Source: Comamonas sp. BIGb0124 (lineage in GTDB: Bacteria; Pseudomonadota; Gammaproteobacteria; Burkholderiales; Burkholderiaceae_C). From it: a stretch of DNA of 64,000 nucleotides. Below are positions 8,599 to 16,227 of the stretch, in pieces (positions within the stretch are counted from its first letter, which is position 1; each line of letters starts with the position of its first letter). The DNA lies in NCBI RefSeq assembly GCF_003752175.1, contig NZ_RJVF01000008.1:62001-126000 (forward strand), written 5' to 3'. Both the position numbers and the translations under genes were made by a program. Below the pieces are notes generated by a model. That model had not been told where the DNA came from, ran no database searches, and saw only the letters and a program-made list of their open reading frames with translations.

Positions 8599-8614
8599 AG
8601 CGGAAGCGGGTCTG

Positions 8615-8671
8615 GACGCCGGCGGCTGCTGGACCCGGCGTCGGCCCAGGCCCGGAGGCACCGGCCTGGGC
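8615..8671 (+). terminator. two consecutive hairpins after fghA
   Basis: GACGCCGG pairs with CCGGCGTC (8615-8622 with 8635-8642), and directly after it GCCCAGGCC pairs with GGCCTGGGC (8644-8652 with 8663-8671). Neither is followed by a T-run, so this may mark factor-dependent ending of the adhC-fghA transcript rather than a simple intrinsic terminator. Confidence 0.4.
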
Positions 8672-8754
8672 GCAGGCGAAGCCGCGGGTGGCGTCGGCAG
8701 GCGCTAACATGCTGCCTGTAGATTCCGCCATTCATTGTCTCGAGAAGGTATTCC

Positions 8755-9912
8755 ATGCGTTTTGCACTACGCGCCGCCGCCATGGCCAGCGCGCTGGCCA
8801 TGGCCTGCGCTGCCCACGCCCAGATCAAGGTCGGTATCGACCTGTCGACCACCGGTCCGGCCGCCTCGATCGGCATCCCGAGCAAGAACACCGTGCTGAT
8901 GTGGCCGGCGACGCTGGGTGGGCAAAAAGCCGAGTACGTGATTCTCGACGACGCATCCGATCCGTCCGGCGCAGTGCGCAACTTCAAGAAACTGACCAGC
9001 GAGGACAAGGTCGATGTGATCGTCGGCCCCAACCTCACGGCCTCGGCGCTGGCCGTGCTCGATGTGATCGCCGAGACGCAGACACCGATGGTGGCGCTGG
9101 CGGCATCGGCCGTGATCGTCGAGCCGCCCGAAGGCAAGCGCCAATGGGCTTTCAAGATGCCGCAGAACGACTCGCACATGGCCACCGTGCTGACCCAGCA
9201 CATGAGCGACAACGGCATCAAGACGGTGGGTTTCATCGGCTTTGCCGACAGCTATGGCGACAGCTGGTGGAAGGAATTCTCCAACCTGGCCGAGGCGCGC
9301 AAGATCAAGGTCGTCGCCAACGAACGTTTTGCCCGTACCGACACCAGCGTGACCGGGCAGGTGCTCAAGCTCATGGCCTCCAGGCCGGATGCGATTCTGA
9401 TCGCCGGGGCGGGCACGCCTGCGGTGCTGCCCCAGAAGGTGCTGGTGCAGCGCGGCTACAAGGGCAAGATCTACCAGACGCACGGCATTGCCACCGACGA
9501 ATTCCTGCGCATCGGCGGCAAGGATGTGGAAGGCACGCTGTTCCCGACCGGTCCGTCCGTCGTGGCCAAGGAGTTGCCGGCAAACCATCCTTCGAAGAAG
9601 GTGGCGCTGGACTTCGTGACGGCCTACGAAAACAAATACAAGGTCGACTCGGTGACGCAGTTCGCCGGAGACGCCTGGGGCGCCTACCTGCTGCTCGACG
9701 ACGCCACCGGCCGTGCGCTGAAGACCGGTGCAAAACCGGGTACGCCCGCTTTCCGCGTGGCCCTGCGCGAAGCCTTGGAGAACACCCGTGAACTGGTGAT
9801 TCCCAACGGGGTGATGAACATGAATGCCAAGGACCATGTCGGCTTCGACCAGCGTTCGCGCGTGATGGGCACGATACGCAACGGCAAGTTCAGCTACGCG
9901 GGCGACCGGTAA
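8755..9912 (+). CDS. branched-chain amino-acid-type ABC substrate-binding protein
   Basis: A 385-residue periplasmic binding protein of the LivJ/LivK (type I) class. The signal peptide covers about residues 1-22 (cleavage after AHA). The mature start IKVGIDLSTTGPAASIG, ILDDASDPSGAVRNFKKL, and FADSYGDSWWKEF are hallmarks of the family, which carries leucine, amides, aromatic acids and other ligands. The actual ligand is not predictable. No permease or ATPase gene is adjacent, so it must serve a transporter coded elsewhere. A strong terminator follows 88 bp downstream. Confidence 0.88.
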   Translation: MRFALRAAAMASALAMACAAHAQIKVGIDLSTTGPAASIGIPSKNTVLMWPATLGGQKAEYVILDDASDPSGAVRNFKKLTSEDKVDVIVGPNLTASALAVLDVIAETQTPMVALAASAVIVEPPEGKRQWAFKMPQNDSHMATVLTQHMSDNGIKTVGFIGFADSYGDSWWKEFSNLAEARKIKVVANERFARTDTSVTGQVLKLMASRPDAILIAGAGTPAVLPQKVLVQRGYKGKIYQTHGIATDEFLRIGGKDVEGTLFPTGPSVVAKELPANHPSKKVALDFVTAYENKYKVDSVTQFAGDAWGAYLLLDDATGRALKTGAKPGTPAFRVALREALENTRELVIPNGVMNMNAKDHVGFDQRSRVMGTIRNGKFSYAGDR

Positions 9913-10000
9913 ACGACGTTCGATCACCGGTGCTGCAGGCCCTGGCCGGCCTGCGGCCGGGTCGCGAGAGAGGTGGCGACGGATGCGCAGCCGCCCCGAC

Positions 10001-10041
10001 AAAAAAGCTGCGGCACCGGTCGACGGTGCCGCAGCTTTTTT
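10001..10041. terminator. bidirectional intrinsic terminator
   Basis: A perfect 18-bp stem beginning AAAAAAGCTGCGGCACCG closes over a 5-base loop (GTCGA) and ends in a T-run; the A-run at the other side makes it work both ways. It separates the binding-protein gene from the convergent HxlR-type gene. Confidence 0.93.
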
Positions 10042-10146
10042 CATGAGGTCGATTCGGAGCGGGGTCCGGTGTGCGTCAGGCTTGGCGTTCGTCTGCAGCG
10101 TCCGGATCTCTGCAGCCCGTTCGGCCGCCGAGGGACAGTGAACGAC

Positions 10147-10506
10147 TCAGGGCGTCTCGTGGGCAGCCGGCGCTGCGGCTGCCGCGGCTGCCTTGGCTTC
10201 GGCCTGCAGATTCTGATTGGCCACCCATTTGATGGCGAAGGCGTGCAGGTCGTTGAGGCGCTTGAGAAGATCCTGGCCGCTGGGCGTGAGCCGGTAGCCG
10301 GTGTTGTCGTGGCTGATGAAGCCGGCGCCCCGCAGATCCTTGAGCCGCGTATTGAGCGTATTGGGCGTGATGGTGCCCACGCTGTCTTGCAGCAGACGGA
10401 AGGTCTGCGGATGACCGTCGCGCAAGGCCCAAAGTACACGCAGCGCGTAGCGGGATTCCAGCAAGGCGAGCAGCTTGGGAGTCGCGGGATTTTCTTTGTA
10501 GCTCAT
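10147..10506 (-). CDS. HxlR-type winged-helix regulator
   Basis: A 119-residue DNA-binding protein with one winged helix-turn-helix domain (about residues 10-95): YALRVLWALRDG, then the recognition region ITPNTLNTRLKDLRGAGFI and the wing NTGYRLTPSGQDLL. This matches the HxlR/MarR-like DUF24 group, although the usual N-terminal cysteine sensor is absent. The tail is alanine-rich. The target is unknown; a divergent or adjacent metabolic gene is the normal partner, and the RidA gene lies 168 bp upstream on the same strand. It ends at the bidirectional terminator. Confidence 0.75.
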   Translation of the reverse strand: MSYKENPATPKLLALLESRYALRVLWALRDGHPQTFRLLQDSVGTITPNTLNTRLKDLRGAGFISHDNTGYRLTPSGQDLLKRLNDLHAFAIKWVANQNLQAEAKAAAAAAAPAAHETP

Positions 10507-10674
10507 CGGTGCATCTCCTTAAGGGGACGTTGGGCTGACTCGAATCATCGTCAAAAGTTCGGTTTCAGGAGCATGGTTCTCAGATTCCACTGGCCTGAGA
10601 GCTATACAAAATATAGCGTAAAAATTTGTGTGAAACAAGTTCCAAAGCGGATCGCACGAGACCGCTGTGCTGCA

Positions 10675-11133
10675 TCAGTCGAGTTCGGCGACCAGATCGA
10701 TCTCGACGCAGGTGCCGAAGGGCAACTGGGCGACGCCGTAGGCACTGCGGGCATGGGCGCCGCGTTCACCGAAGATCTGGCCGAAAAGCTCGCTGGCACC
10801 GTTGGTGACGAGATGCTGTTCGGTGAACGAGTCGGTCGAGTTCACCAGGCTGCACAGCTTGACGATGCGTTTGATGCGGTTGAGGTCTCCGCAGGCCGCA
10901 TGCAGGGTGCCGATCAGGTCGATGGCGATGGCTCGTGCGGCCTGCTGGCCCTCGGCGGTATCGATGGCAGCGCCGAGTTGACCGACCCAGGGCTTGCCGT
11001 CGGGTTTTTTGGCAATGTGGCCGGAGACGAAGATCTGCTGGCCGCTGATGACGTAAGGCACGTAGGCTGCGGCGGGTGTGGCGACCGGCGGCAGCACGAT
11101 GCCGAGTTGTTCAAGCTTGTCGTAAACGCTCAT
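10675..11133 (-). CDS. RidA/YjgF-family protein (152 residues)
   Basis: RidA proteins hydrolyse reactive enamine/imine intermediates made by PLP enzymes, or act as related small-molecule hydrolases. From ATG 11133 the protein is 152 residues, the longer subgroup with the N-terminal LEQLGIVLPP motif and PYVISGQQIFVSGHIA, typical of proteins annotated as endoribonuclease L-PSP. The canonical C-terminal catalytic Arg motif of RidA proper is not evident (it reads GTCVEIDLVAEL), so imine deaminase activity is not assured. The open frame continues upstream without a better start. Confidence 0.82.
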   Translation of the reverse strand: MSVYDKLEQLGIVLPPVATPAAAYVPYVISGQQIFVSGHIAKKPDGKPWVGQLGAAIDTAEGQQAARAIAIDLIGTLHAACGDLNRIKRIVKLCSLVNSTDSFTEQHLVTNGASELFGQIFGERGAHARSAYGVAQLPFGTCVEIDLVAELD

Positions 11134-11322
11134 GGAAATCCTGGCAAGTTGAGGCGCACGCTGCAGGGGCCTGCAGACCGAGCAGTCAGACCTGGGGCAG
11201 ATCGTCGTCGGCGCCTGTTGCAACCATGATAGCGTGCTATGTCTCTGTTAGCAAAACCGCTGTTGTCGGCGTTCGGATCGAGCCTTTGCGGGCCGGCGGA
11301 GCAAGGGCTGACGAACCGCCGG

Positions 11323-12294
11323 TCAGCAAGGGCCTTCGGCCGAATCGAGCGGGGGGACGGCGGGCGGGTCGAGGCGCGTCCACAAGGCATCGTCAGGCGG
11401 GGCCACGGTGACCTGGACACGCAACTGGTGATTGGCGCCGCCGTGCAGCACGCCGCGCATGGGCGAGACGTCCGAAAAATCCCGGCCGACCGCCAGCAGC
11501 ACGTAATCTTCGCCGGCGCGCCGGTTGTTGGTGGGGTCGAGATCGAGCCAGTGGCCCTCCGCCTCGTCGGACGTGCCCATCTGGGGTATGAATGCCTGCA
11601 CCCAGGCGTGAGAGGCGTCGCTGCCGACCAGCCGGGCCTGGCCGGGCGGCGGTGCCGTGAGCAGGTAACCGCTCGCATACCGTGCGGGCAGGCCCAGGCC
11701 GCGCAAGCAACCGATCATGATGTGGGCGAAATCCTGGCAGACGCCTTTGCGCTGCTCCAGCGCCTCGAGCACGGGCGTGTTGACGTTGGTGCTGGCCGTC
11801 TCGTAGGTGAAATCGGCGTGGATGCGCGACATCAGGTCGAGCAGGGCGGCGCCGATTGCCATTCCCGGTGCAAAGCTGGGGCGTCCATAGGCCTGCAATT
11901 GCAGCAGGCGCGGGATGTAGGGGGATGGAAATACGAACTCGGCCGCCTCGTCGGTCAGCGCCATGCCGCGGTAGCGGTAGTGGTCGCGCACGGTTTCCCA
12001 GGGGCTGGTGGCTCCGGGCGGCAACTGGGCGGTGTGGGGGGAGGTCTGGACCAGGCTGTCGGCACTCACACGCAGCGTATCGTGGGCGGTGTGGAGGGCA
12101 AAGAAGGCCTGCGCGTTGCCATAGACGTCCTGTGTGCAGCTCTGCTGGTCCGGCGGCGGCGAGATGAGCAGGCGGTGGGACAGCAAGGTCTGCCCGGTCA
12201 CCCCCGACAGCGGCTGCAGGTGCAACTGATGCTGGGCCGTGTCGACGCCAGGGCTGTAGTCGTAGAGGGTTTCGTGGAGGACTCGCAGCAGCAT
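11323..12294 (-). CDS. transglutaminase-like cysteine protease-fold protein
   Basis: A 323-residue cytoplasmic protein with an N-terminal beta domain (about 1-85, VLHETLYDYSPGV) and a transglutaminase core. The catalytic triad is visible: Cys186 in RKGVCQDFAH, His229 in SDASHAWVQAF and an Asp in WLDLDPTNN (251/253). Proteins of this COG1305 type regularly neighbour circularly permuted ATP-grasp and alpha-E proteins and are thought to act as peptidases or transamidases on a peptide made by them. Here it follows that fused protein by 77 bp on the same strand. Whether it cleaves or crosslinks is unknown. Confidence 0.88.
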   Translation of the reverse strand: MLLRVLHETLYDYSPGVDTAQHQLHLQPLSGVTGQTLLSHRLLISPPPDQQSCTQDVYGNAQAFFALHTAHDTLRVSADSLVQTSPHTAQLPPGATSPWETVRDHYRYRGMALTDEAAEFVFPSPYIPRLLQLQAYGRPSFAPGMAIGAALLDLMSRIHADFTYETASTNVNTPVLEALEQRKGVCQDFAHIMIGCLRGLGLPARYASGYLLTAPPPGQARLVGSDASHAWVQAFIPQMGTSDEAEGHWLDLDPTNNRRAGEDYVLLAVGRDFSDVSPMRGVLHGGANHQLRVQVTVAPPDDALWTRLDPPAVPPLDSAEGPC

Positions 12295-12371
12295 GGGGCA
12301 ACAGATGACGGGAAGCGCGGAGGGATGATCCGCATTCTAGGCGCAGCGCAGGTCGCGCCGTGCCCGGTGGC

Positions 12372-15227
12372 TCAGGCGCCGACGCTACGGCGGTACTGGT
12401 CGGAATGCGTGAAGAAGCGTGCGCCGATGCCGTCCGAAAGCAAGGCGGTGGCTTGCATCGCGCCTTGCAGGTGGTGACGCAGGATGGCGAGCTGGCCTTC
12501 GTCGTCCCGCATGCAGAGCAGGTCGAGCGGCCAATCCTTGGGCGAGGGCAGCAGGCCGGCCAGCGAGACCGGGCTCTTGCGGAGGGGGCGTGCATCGGCC
12601 GGCGTGACCGCGAGTTTCTCCACACGCCCGCGCAGCGTATCCGTGACCCAGCCGAGCGACCGCGGGTTTTCGCTGTCGAGGACCAGCAGGTCGAGCAGGG
12701 GGGCGAGGTCCCGGCGATGCTGGTATCGGTCGTTGAACGTGATGATGCTGTCGAACAGCGTCAGCAGGGCGGAGAAACCCGCGTCGTCTTCCAGTACGCC
12801 GGTTTCCGCACCGAGGTCGAGCGCCATGGCGTGGAAATTCAGCCTTTCGAGCTGACGGCCGACCGACAGCAGGCGCCAGCCGTCGTCGCGGGTCATGCGG
12901 TCGATCTGCGCACCCGTCATGGCAACCAGCGCCTCGCCGGTCGCCGCCAGCAGCTCCAGGGCCTGGTCTGCAGCCAGTTCGCCTTCGTCGGCCAGGGTTT
13001 GAGCCTGCTGGCCAAAACGGGCTTCGGTGCGCACGATGAGGTTCCAGTACTCTTGCGCCAGGCGCTCGCGCACGGCAAAACCGGCGTTCTTGAGGGACTG
13101 CAGGTTGTAGCCGATGCTGGCCAGATCCTGCCGTTCGGCAAAGCTGGCGATGAGCGAGCGCTCGAAGACGCGTGGCGATTGCGCGACGTCCGGCACATCG
13201 GGCAGGACCAGCGAGCTGCGCACGCAGATGGCGGAAATCCAGCGGCAGAGGGCCGGCGAGAGGTTTTCATCGCTGTTCAGCAGATGGATGACCAACTGGG
13301 CCAGACGAACCGTGTTTTCCGCGCGCTCGGTGTAACGACCCAGCCAGAACAGGTTTTCTGCTGCACGGCTGGTGACCAGCCGGGTGTGCTTGTCGTGGCG
13401 GCGACCGACGGGTTCGTTGCGGATGAGTGTGGTCTGATCGACACGGCCGGCCGCGACCACCCACGCATCGGCGCTGCTGCCGCCGTATTGCATGGAGGCG
13501 ATTTCGGTGCCGCGCGGCGCCAGCCTGACCATGCCGCCCGGCAGGACGCGCCAGGTGGGTTGGCCGCCGGCGTCCTCGCCGTCGCTCACGGCGAACACCC
13601 GCAGCATCATCGAACGGGGGACGAGCCGGCCGTTGTCCCAGGTGGGCATCTGCGACAGGGGCAAGTAGTCCTGGATGGTGTAGTCCTCGCCCTGGCGCAG
13701 GATGCGGCCGGCCCATTCGTCGAGCTGGGCACGGCTGAGGTCGCGGCCCAGCACGGTGGACGAGGCGCCGCCGGGTGCCGGGTAGGTCGGCTTGATCGCG
13801 CCGGTGGCCAGTTGCTGAAGCGCATCGTCCAGGACGGAGCGTTCTCCGCACCACCAGGTGTGCAGGGCCGGCATCGACAGGGTCTCGCCCAGCAGCGACT
13901 GCGACACGGCCGGCAGGAATCCCAGCAGGGCCGACGATTCGAGAAAGCCTGTGCCCGGCATGTTGGCCATGACGACCTGGCCGGCCCGGACAGCCTGAAG
14001 CAGTCCGGGAACGCCCAGCGTGGAGTCGGCGCGGAGCTCGAGCGGGTCGACGAAGTTGTCGTCCACCCGCTTGATGAGGCCGTGCACGGGTTTCAGTCCG
14101 TGCAGCGTCTTGAGGAACAGGCGGTCGCCGCGGACCGTCAGGTCGTTGCCCTCGACCAGGGTGAGACCCAGATAGCGCGCCAGATAGGCCTGCTCGAAAT
14201 ACGTTTCGTTGAATGGGCCGGGCGTGAGCAGCGCGATGTGGGCGTCGTCGCCGGCCGGGCTCAGCCGGCGGATGTTGTCGAGCAGGGCCCGATAGGTACC
14301 CGCCAGCCGCTGCACGCGCATGTCGCGGAAGGCACCGGGGAAAAGCCGGGTGGTGATGAGCCGGTTTTCCATGAGGTAGCCCAGGCCGGAGGGCGCCTGC
14401 GTGCGCTGCGAGATCACCCACCACTGCCCGTCCGGGCCGCGCGCGAGATCGAAAGCCAGCAGATGCAGCCAGTTGTTGCCGGGCGGGCGGACGCCATGCA
14501 GCGGACGCAGGTAATCGGGATGGCCCTGCACCAGGGCGGCGGGCAGCAGCCCCTGGCGCAGCAGGGTCTGGGGGCCGTACACATCGGCGACGATGGCATT
14601 GAGCAGGCGCGCCCGCTGGCCGATGCCGGCCTCGATCTGCTGCCAGCTGTCGGGCGTGATGAGGAGCGGGAACAGCTCGAGCTGCCACGGCCGGGCCCCG
14701 GCCTGGGCCTGCTCGGCGTAGACGTTGTAGGTGATGCCGTTGTCGCGGATCTGCCGCTGCAGCACCTGGGTCTTGTGGTCGAGCTCGTCGAAACCCTCGG
14801 CGCCGATGTGGTCGAAAAAGGACTGCCAGGAGCGTGTGAGGGTGTCGCCGGCCAACGGCTCCGCACCCTCGGTCTCTGGCGAGGCGGCAACGCTTTCCAG
14901 GACGTCGGTGGCCTGATGCGCGGCGCCATGGGAGACGCCGGCGGCGGTGCCGGCATGGCTGTAAGCCGCCTGACTCTGGTTTTGTCCCGGGTGGCCTTGC
15001 TGCAAGGCATCGACCGGCATGAGGATGGGTTTGAGCGGCGCGAGCGGCGATGCACTGCCGGGCAAGGGCGGCGCAGGCGCGGGCGGGCAGCTTGCCGCGC
15101 CGCGCAGTTCGTCGTAATGCCCAGGCGCAGCCGCGGGAGCGAGGCTGGCCGCCAACTCGTGAGCAGGCGCAGCCAGCAAGTCGGGGCCAGGTCCGTTCGG
15201 AACAACAGTTGGAGGCGTGGGATTCAT
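12372..15227 (-). CDS. circularly permuted ATP-grasp protein fused to an alpha-E domain
   Basis: A 951-residue protein from ATG 15227. Residues 1 to about 110 are an Ala/Pro-rich low-complexity extension; about 120-600 is the circularly permuted ATP-grasp module (DUF404/407 type; marks ITYNVYAEQ, DVYGPQTLL, TPGPFNETYFEQAYLARYLG, NMPGTGFLES); about 617-945 is the all-helical alpha-E domain (starting SRAAENLFWLGRYTERAENT). Usually the two are separate genes. The ATP-grasp core is predicted to form amide bonds, perhaps building a short peptide. With the downstream transglutaminase-like gene it forms the conserved, functionally uncharacterised amidoligase cluster. A longer frame upstream of 15227 has no coding character. 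Confidence 0.88.
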   Translation of the reverse strand: MNPTPPTVVPNGPGPDLLAAPAHELAASLAPAAAPGHYDELRGAASCPPAPAPPLPGSASPLAPLKPILMPVDALQQGHPGQNQSQAAYSHAGTAAGVSHGAAHQATDVLESVAASPETEGAEPLAGDTLTRSWQSFFDHIGAEGFDELDHKTQVLQRQIRDNGITYNVYAEQAQAGARPWQLELFPLLITPDSWQQIEAGIGQRARLLNAIVADVYGPQTLLRQGLLPAALVQGHPDYLRPLHGVRPPGNNWLHLLAFDLARGPDGQWWVISQRTQAPSGLGYLMENRLITTRLFPGAFRDMRVQRLAGTYRALLDNIRRLSPAGDDAHIALLTPGPFNETYFEQAYLARYLGLTLVEGNDLTVRGDRLFLKTLHGLKPVHGLIKRVDDNFVDPLELRADSTLGVPGLLQAVRAGQVVMANMPGTGFLESSALLGFLPAVSQSLLGETLSMPALHTWWCGERSVLDDALQQLATGAIKPTYPAPGGASSTVLGRDLSRAQLDEWAGRILRQGEDYTIQDYLPLSQMPTWDNGRLVPRSMMLRVFAVSDGEDAGGQPTWRVLPGGMVRLAPRGTEIASMQYGGSSADAWVVAAGRVDQTTLIRNEPVGRRHDKHTRLVTSRAAENLFWLGRYTERAENTVRLAQLVIHLLNSDENLSPALCRWISAICVRSSLVLPDVPDVAQSPRVFERSLIASFAERQDLASIGYNLQSLKNAGFAVRERLAQEYWNLIVRTEARFGQQAQTLADEGELAADQALELLAATGEALVAMTGAQIDRMTRDDGWRLLSVGRQLERLNFHAMALDLGAETGVLEDDAGFSALLTLFDSIITFNDRYQHRRDLAPLLDLLVLDSENPRSLGWVTDTLRGRVEKLAVTPADARPLRKSPVSLAGLLPSPKDWPLDLLCMRDDEGQLAILRHHLQGAMQATALLSDGIGARFFTHSDQYRRSVGA

Positions 15228-15567
15228 CGACAGAAACGATCGGCGGGGCCGGATGCAAAACCTTGAATTATCACGTGTCTGCATCGCAAGCAGATGCCGT
15301 GCCACCCGCACGCTGCGGATCCAGGGCGCGGTTTTTGGTGATTTTGACTGGAGGGCATTGTTTTCTGTGATAAATTTTGCTATGGAAATGGCTAACGCAG
15401 CCGCTGCGCAGGAATCGCTGGATTGGTGCATCGAAAAATTCAAAAAACCGCAACAATGCAAGTGATGCCCTAGTGCGGTGCGTGGTGGTGCACGCTTTGG
15501 GCTTGAACCAATGTGGGGTGTTGGGAGAGAATGGCGGGTTTTCGTCTTTCCGTACACAAGAAAAGTT
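15228..15567. other. 340-bp divergent intergenic region
   Basis: The region between the ATP-grasp gene and the GNAT gene is AT-richer than its surroundings. It holds a possible rightward promoter (TTGACT at 15344-15349 with GATAAA about 19 bp later) and a candidate 27-codon reading frame. I see no clear terminator or repeat. Confidence 0.4.
15382..15465 (+). CDS. possible 27-residue small protein
   Basis: A short frame from ATG 15382 (or the second ATG at 15388) to TGA, lying 102 bp before the GNAT gene. The product has an alanine-rich start and a basic, possibly helical C-terminal part with two cysteines (LDWCIEKFKKPQQCK). No good ribosome binding site is seen, and composition alone cannot separate a real small gene from a leader. 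It could be an upstream open frame controlling the acetyltransferase gene. Confidence 0.25.
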   Translation: MEMANAAAAQESLDWCIEKFKKPQQCK

Positions 15568-16086
15568 ATGCCCAGTTTCCAGGTTCGACCCGCCACGTTG
15601 CGCGACGCGTCCGCCATTGCCCAAGTTCACACCACGGCGCTCAAGGCCGCTTACAAAGACATCCTCCCTGAAGAAAAAATCAGCCGCATGCCTGTCGAGA
15701 AACGACAAGCCATGTGGCGCGAAGCCATCGAGTACAGCGAACCCCAGGTGAAGGTGGTGCTCGACGAGAACAACAAGATCATCGGCTTCGTCGGTTTCGA
15801 CCGTTCGCGCGACCCCAAGACCAAGCCGACCTTCGGCGAGATCTGGGCGCAGTACGTGCTGCCCACCCATTGGGGACAGGGTGCCGGTCTGCAGCTGTGG
15901 GACGAAGCCCGCGAAGGCCTGGACGACGAAGGCTGCACGGAAGCGTCCGTTTGGGTGCCTCTGCGCAACGAACGTGTGCTGCGTTTCTATGAACTGGCCG
16001 GCTTCAAGCGCGAACTCAACACGGCGCGTACCACGCCCGTGGGCGACATCAAGATCGAAGAAATCCGCCTCAAGCGCCCGATCTGA
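15568..16086 (+). CDS. GNAT-family N-acetyltransferase
   Basis: A 172-residue acetyl-CoA-dependent acyltransferase. The GNAT fold is seen as strand 1 QVRPATLRDASAIAQVHTTALKAAY, the acetyl-CoA pyrophosphate loop in motif A (THWGQGAGLQLW) and motif B (ERVLRFYELAGFKRE). This subgroup is common in proteobacteria, with unknown acceptor (small amine, antibiotic or protein N-terminus). ATG 15568 is chosen since the family alignment begins at its PSFQVRPAT; frames extending further upstream add an unlikely sequence. A strong terminator follows 85 bp after the stop. Confidence 0.85.
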   Translation: MPSFQVRPATLRDASAIAQVHTTALKAAYKDILPEEKISRMPVEKRQAMWREAIEYSEPQVKVVLDENNKIIGFVGFDRSRDPKTKPTFGEIWAQYVLPTHWGQGAGLQLWDEAREGLDDEGCTEASVWVPLRNERVLRFYELAGFKRELNTARTTPVGDIKIEEIRLKRPI

Positions 16087-16170
16087 TCCCGTTCATTGCC
16101 GATCCGCTCCCCATGGCGGCGCCGGGCGCGCCGGTCCGGGGTCGCGGTGTTATCCTGCCCAGCAACTCCT

Positions 16171-16203
16171 GCGGCTGTCAGTTTTGCTGACAGCCGCTTT
16201 TTT
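16171..16203 (+). terminator. intrinsic terminator
   Basis: An 11-bp perfect stem, GCGGCTGTCAG with CTGACAGCCGC, closes over TTTTG and is followed by TTTTTT. It ends the GNAT transcript 25 bp before the next gene's ATG, so that gene's promoter must overlap or lie upstream with partial readthrough. Confidence 0.9.
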
Positions 16204-16227
16204 CCTTTCGGCTGCCGTTCCCTTCCC

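Noticed and set aside
12360-15266. A 968-codon open frame opposite the ATP-grasp gene
   Set aside because: Lies wholly antisense to a well-supported family gene and has no recognisable motif.
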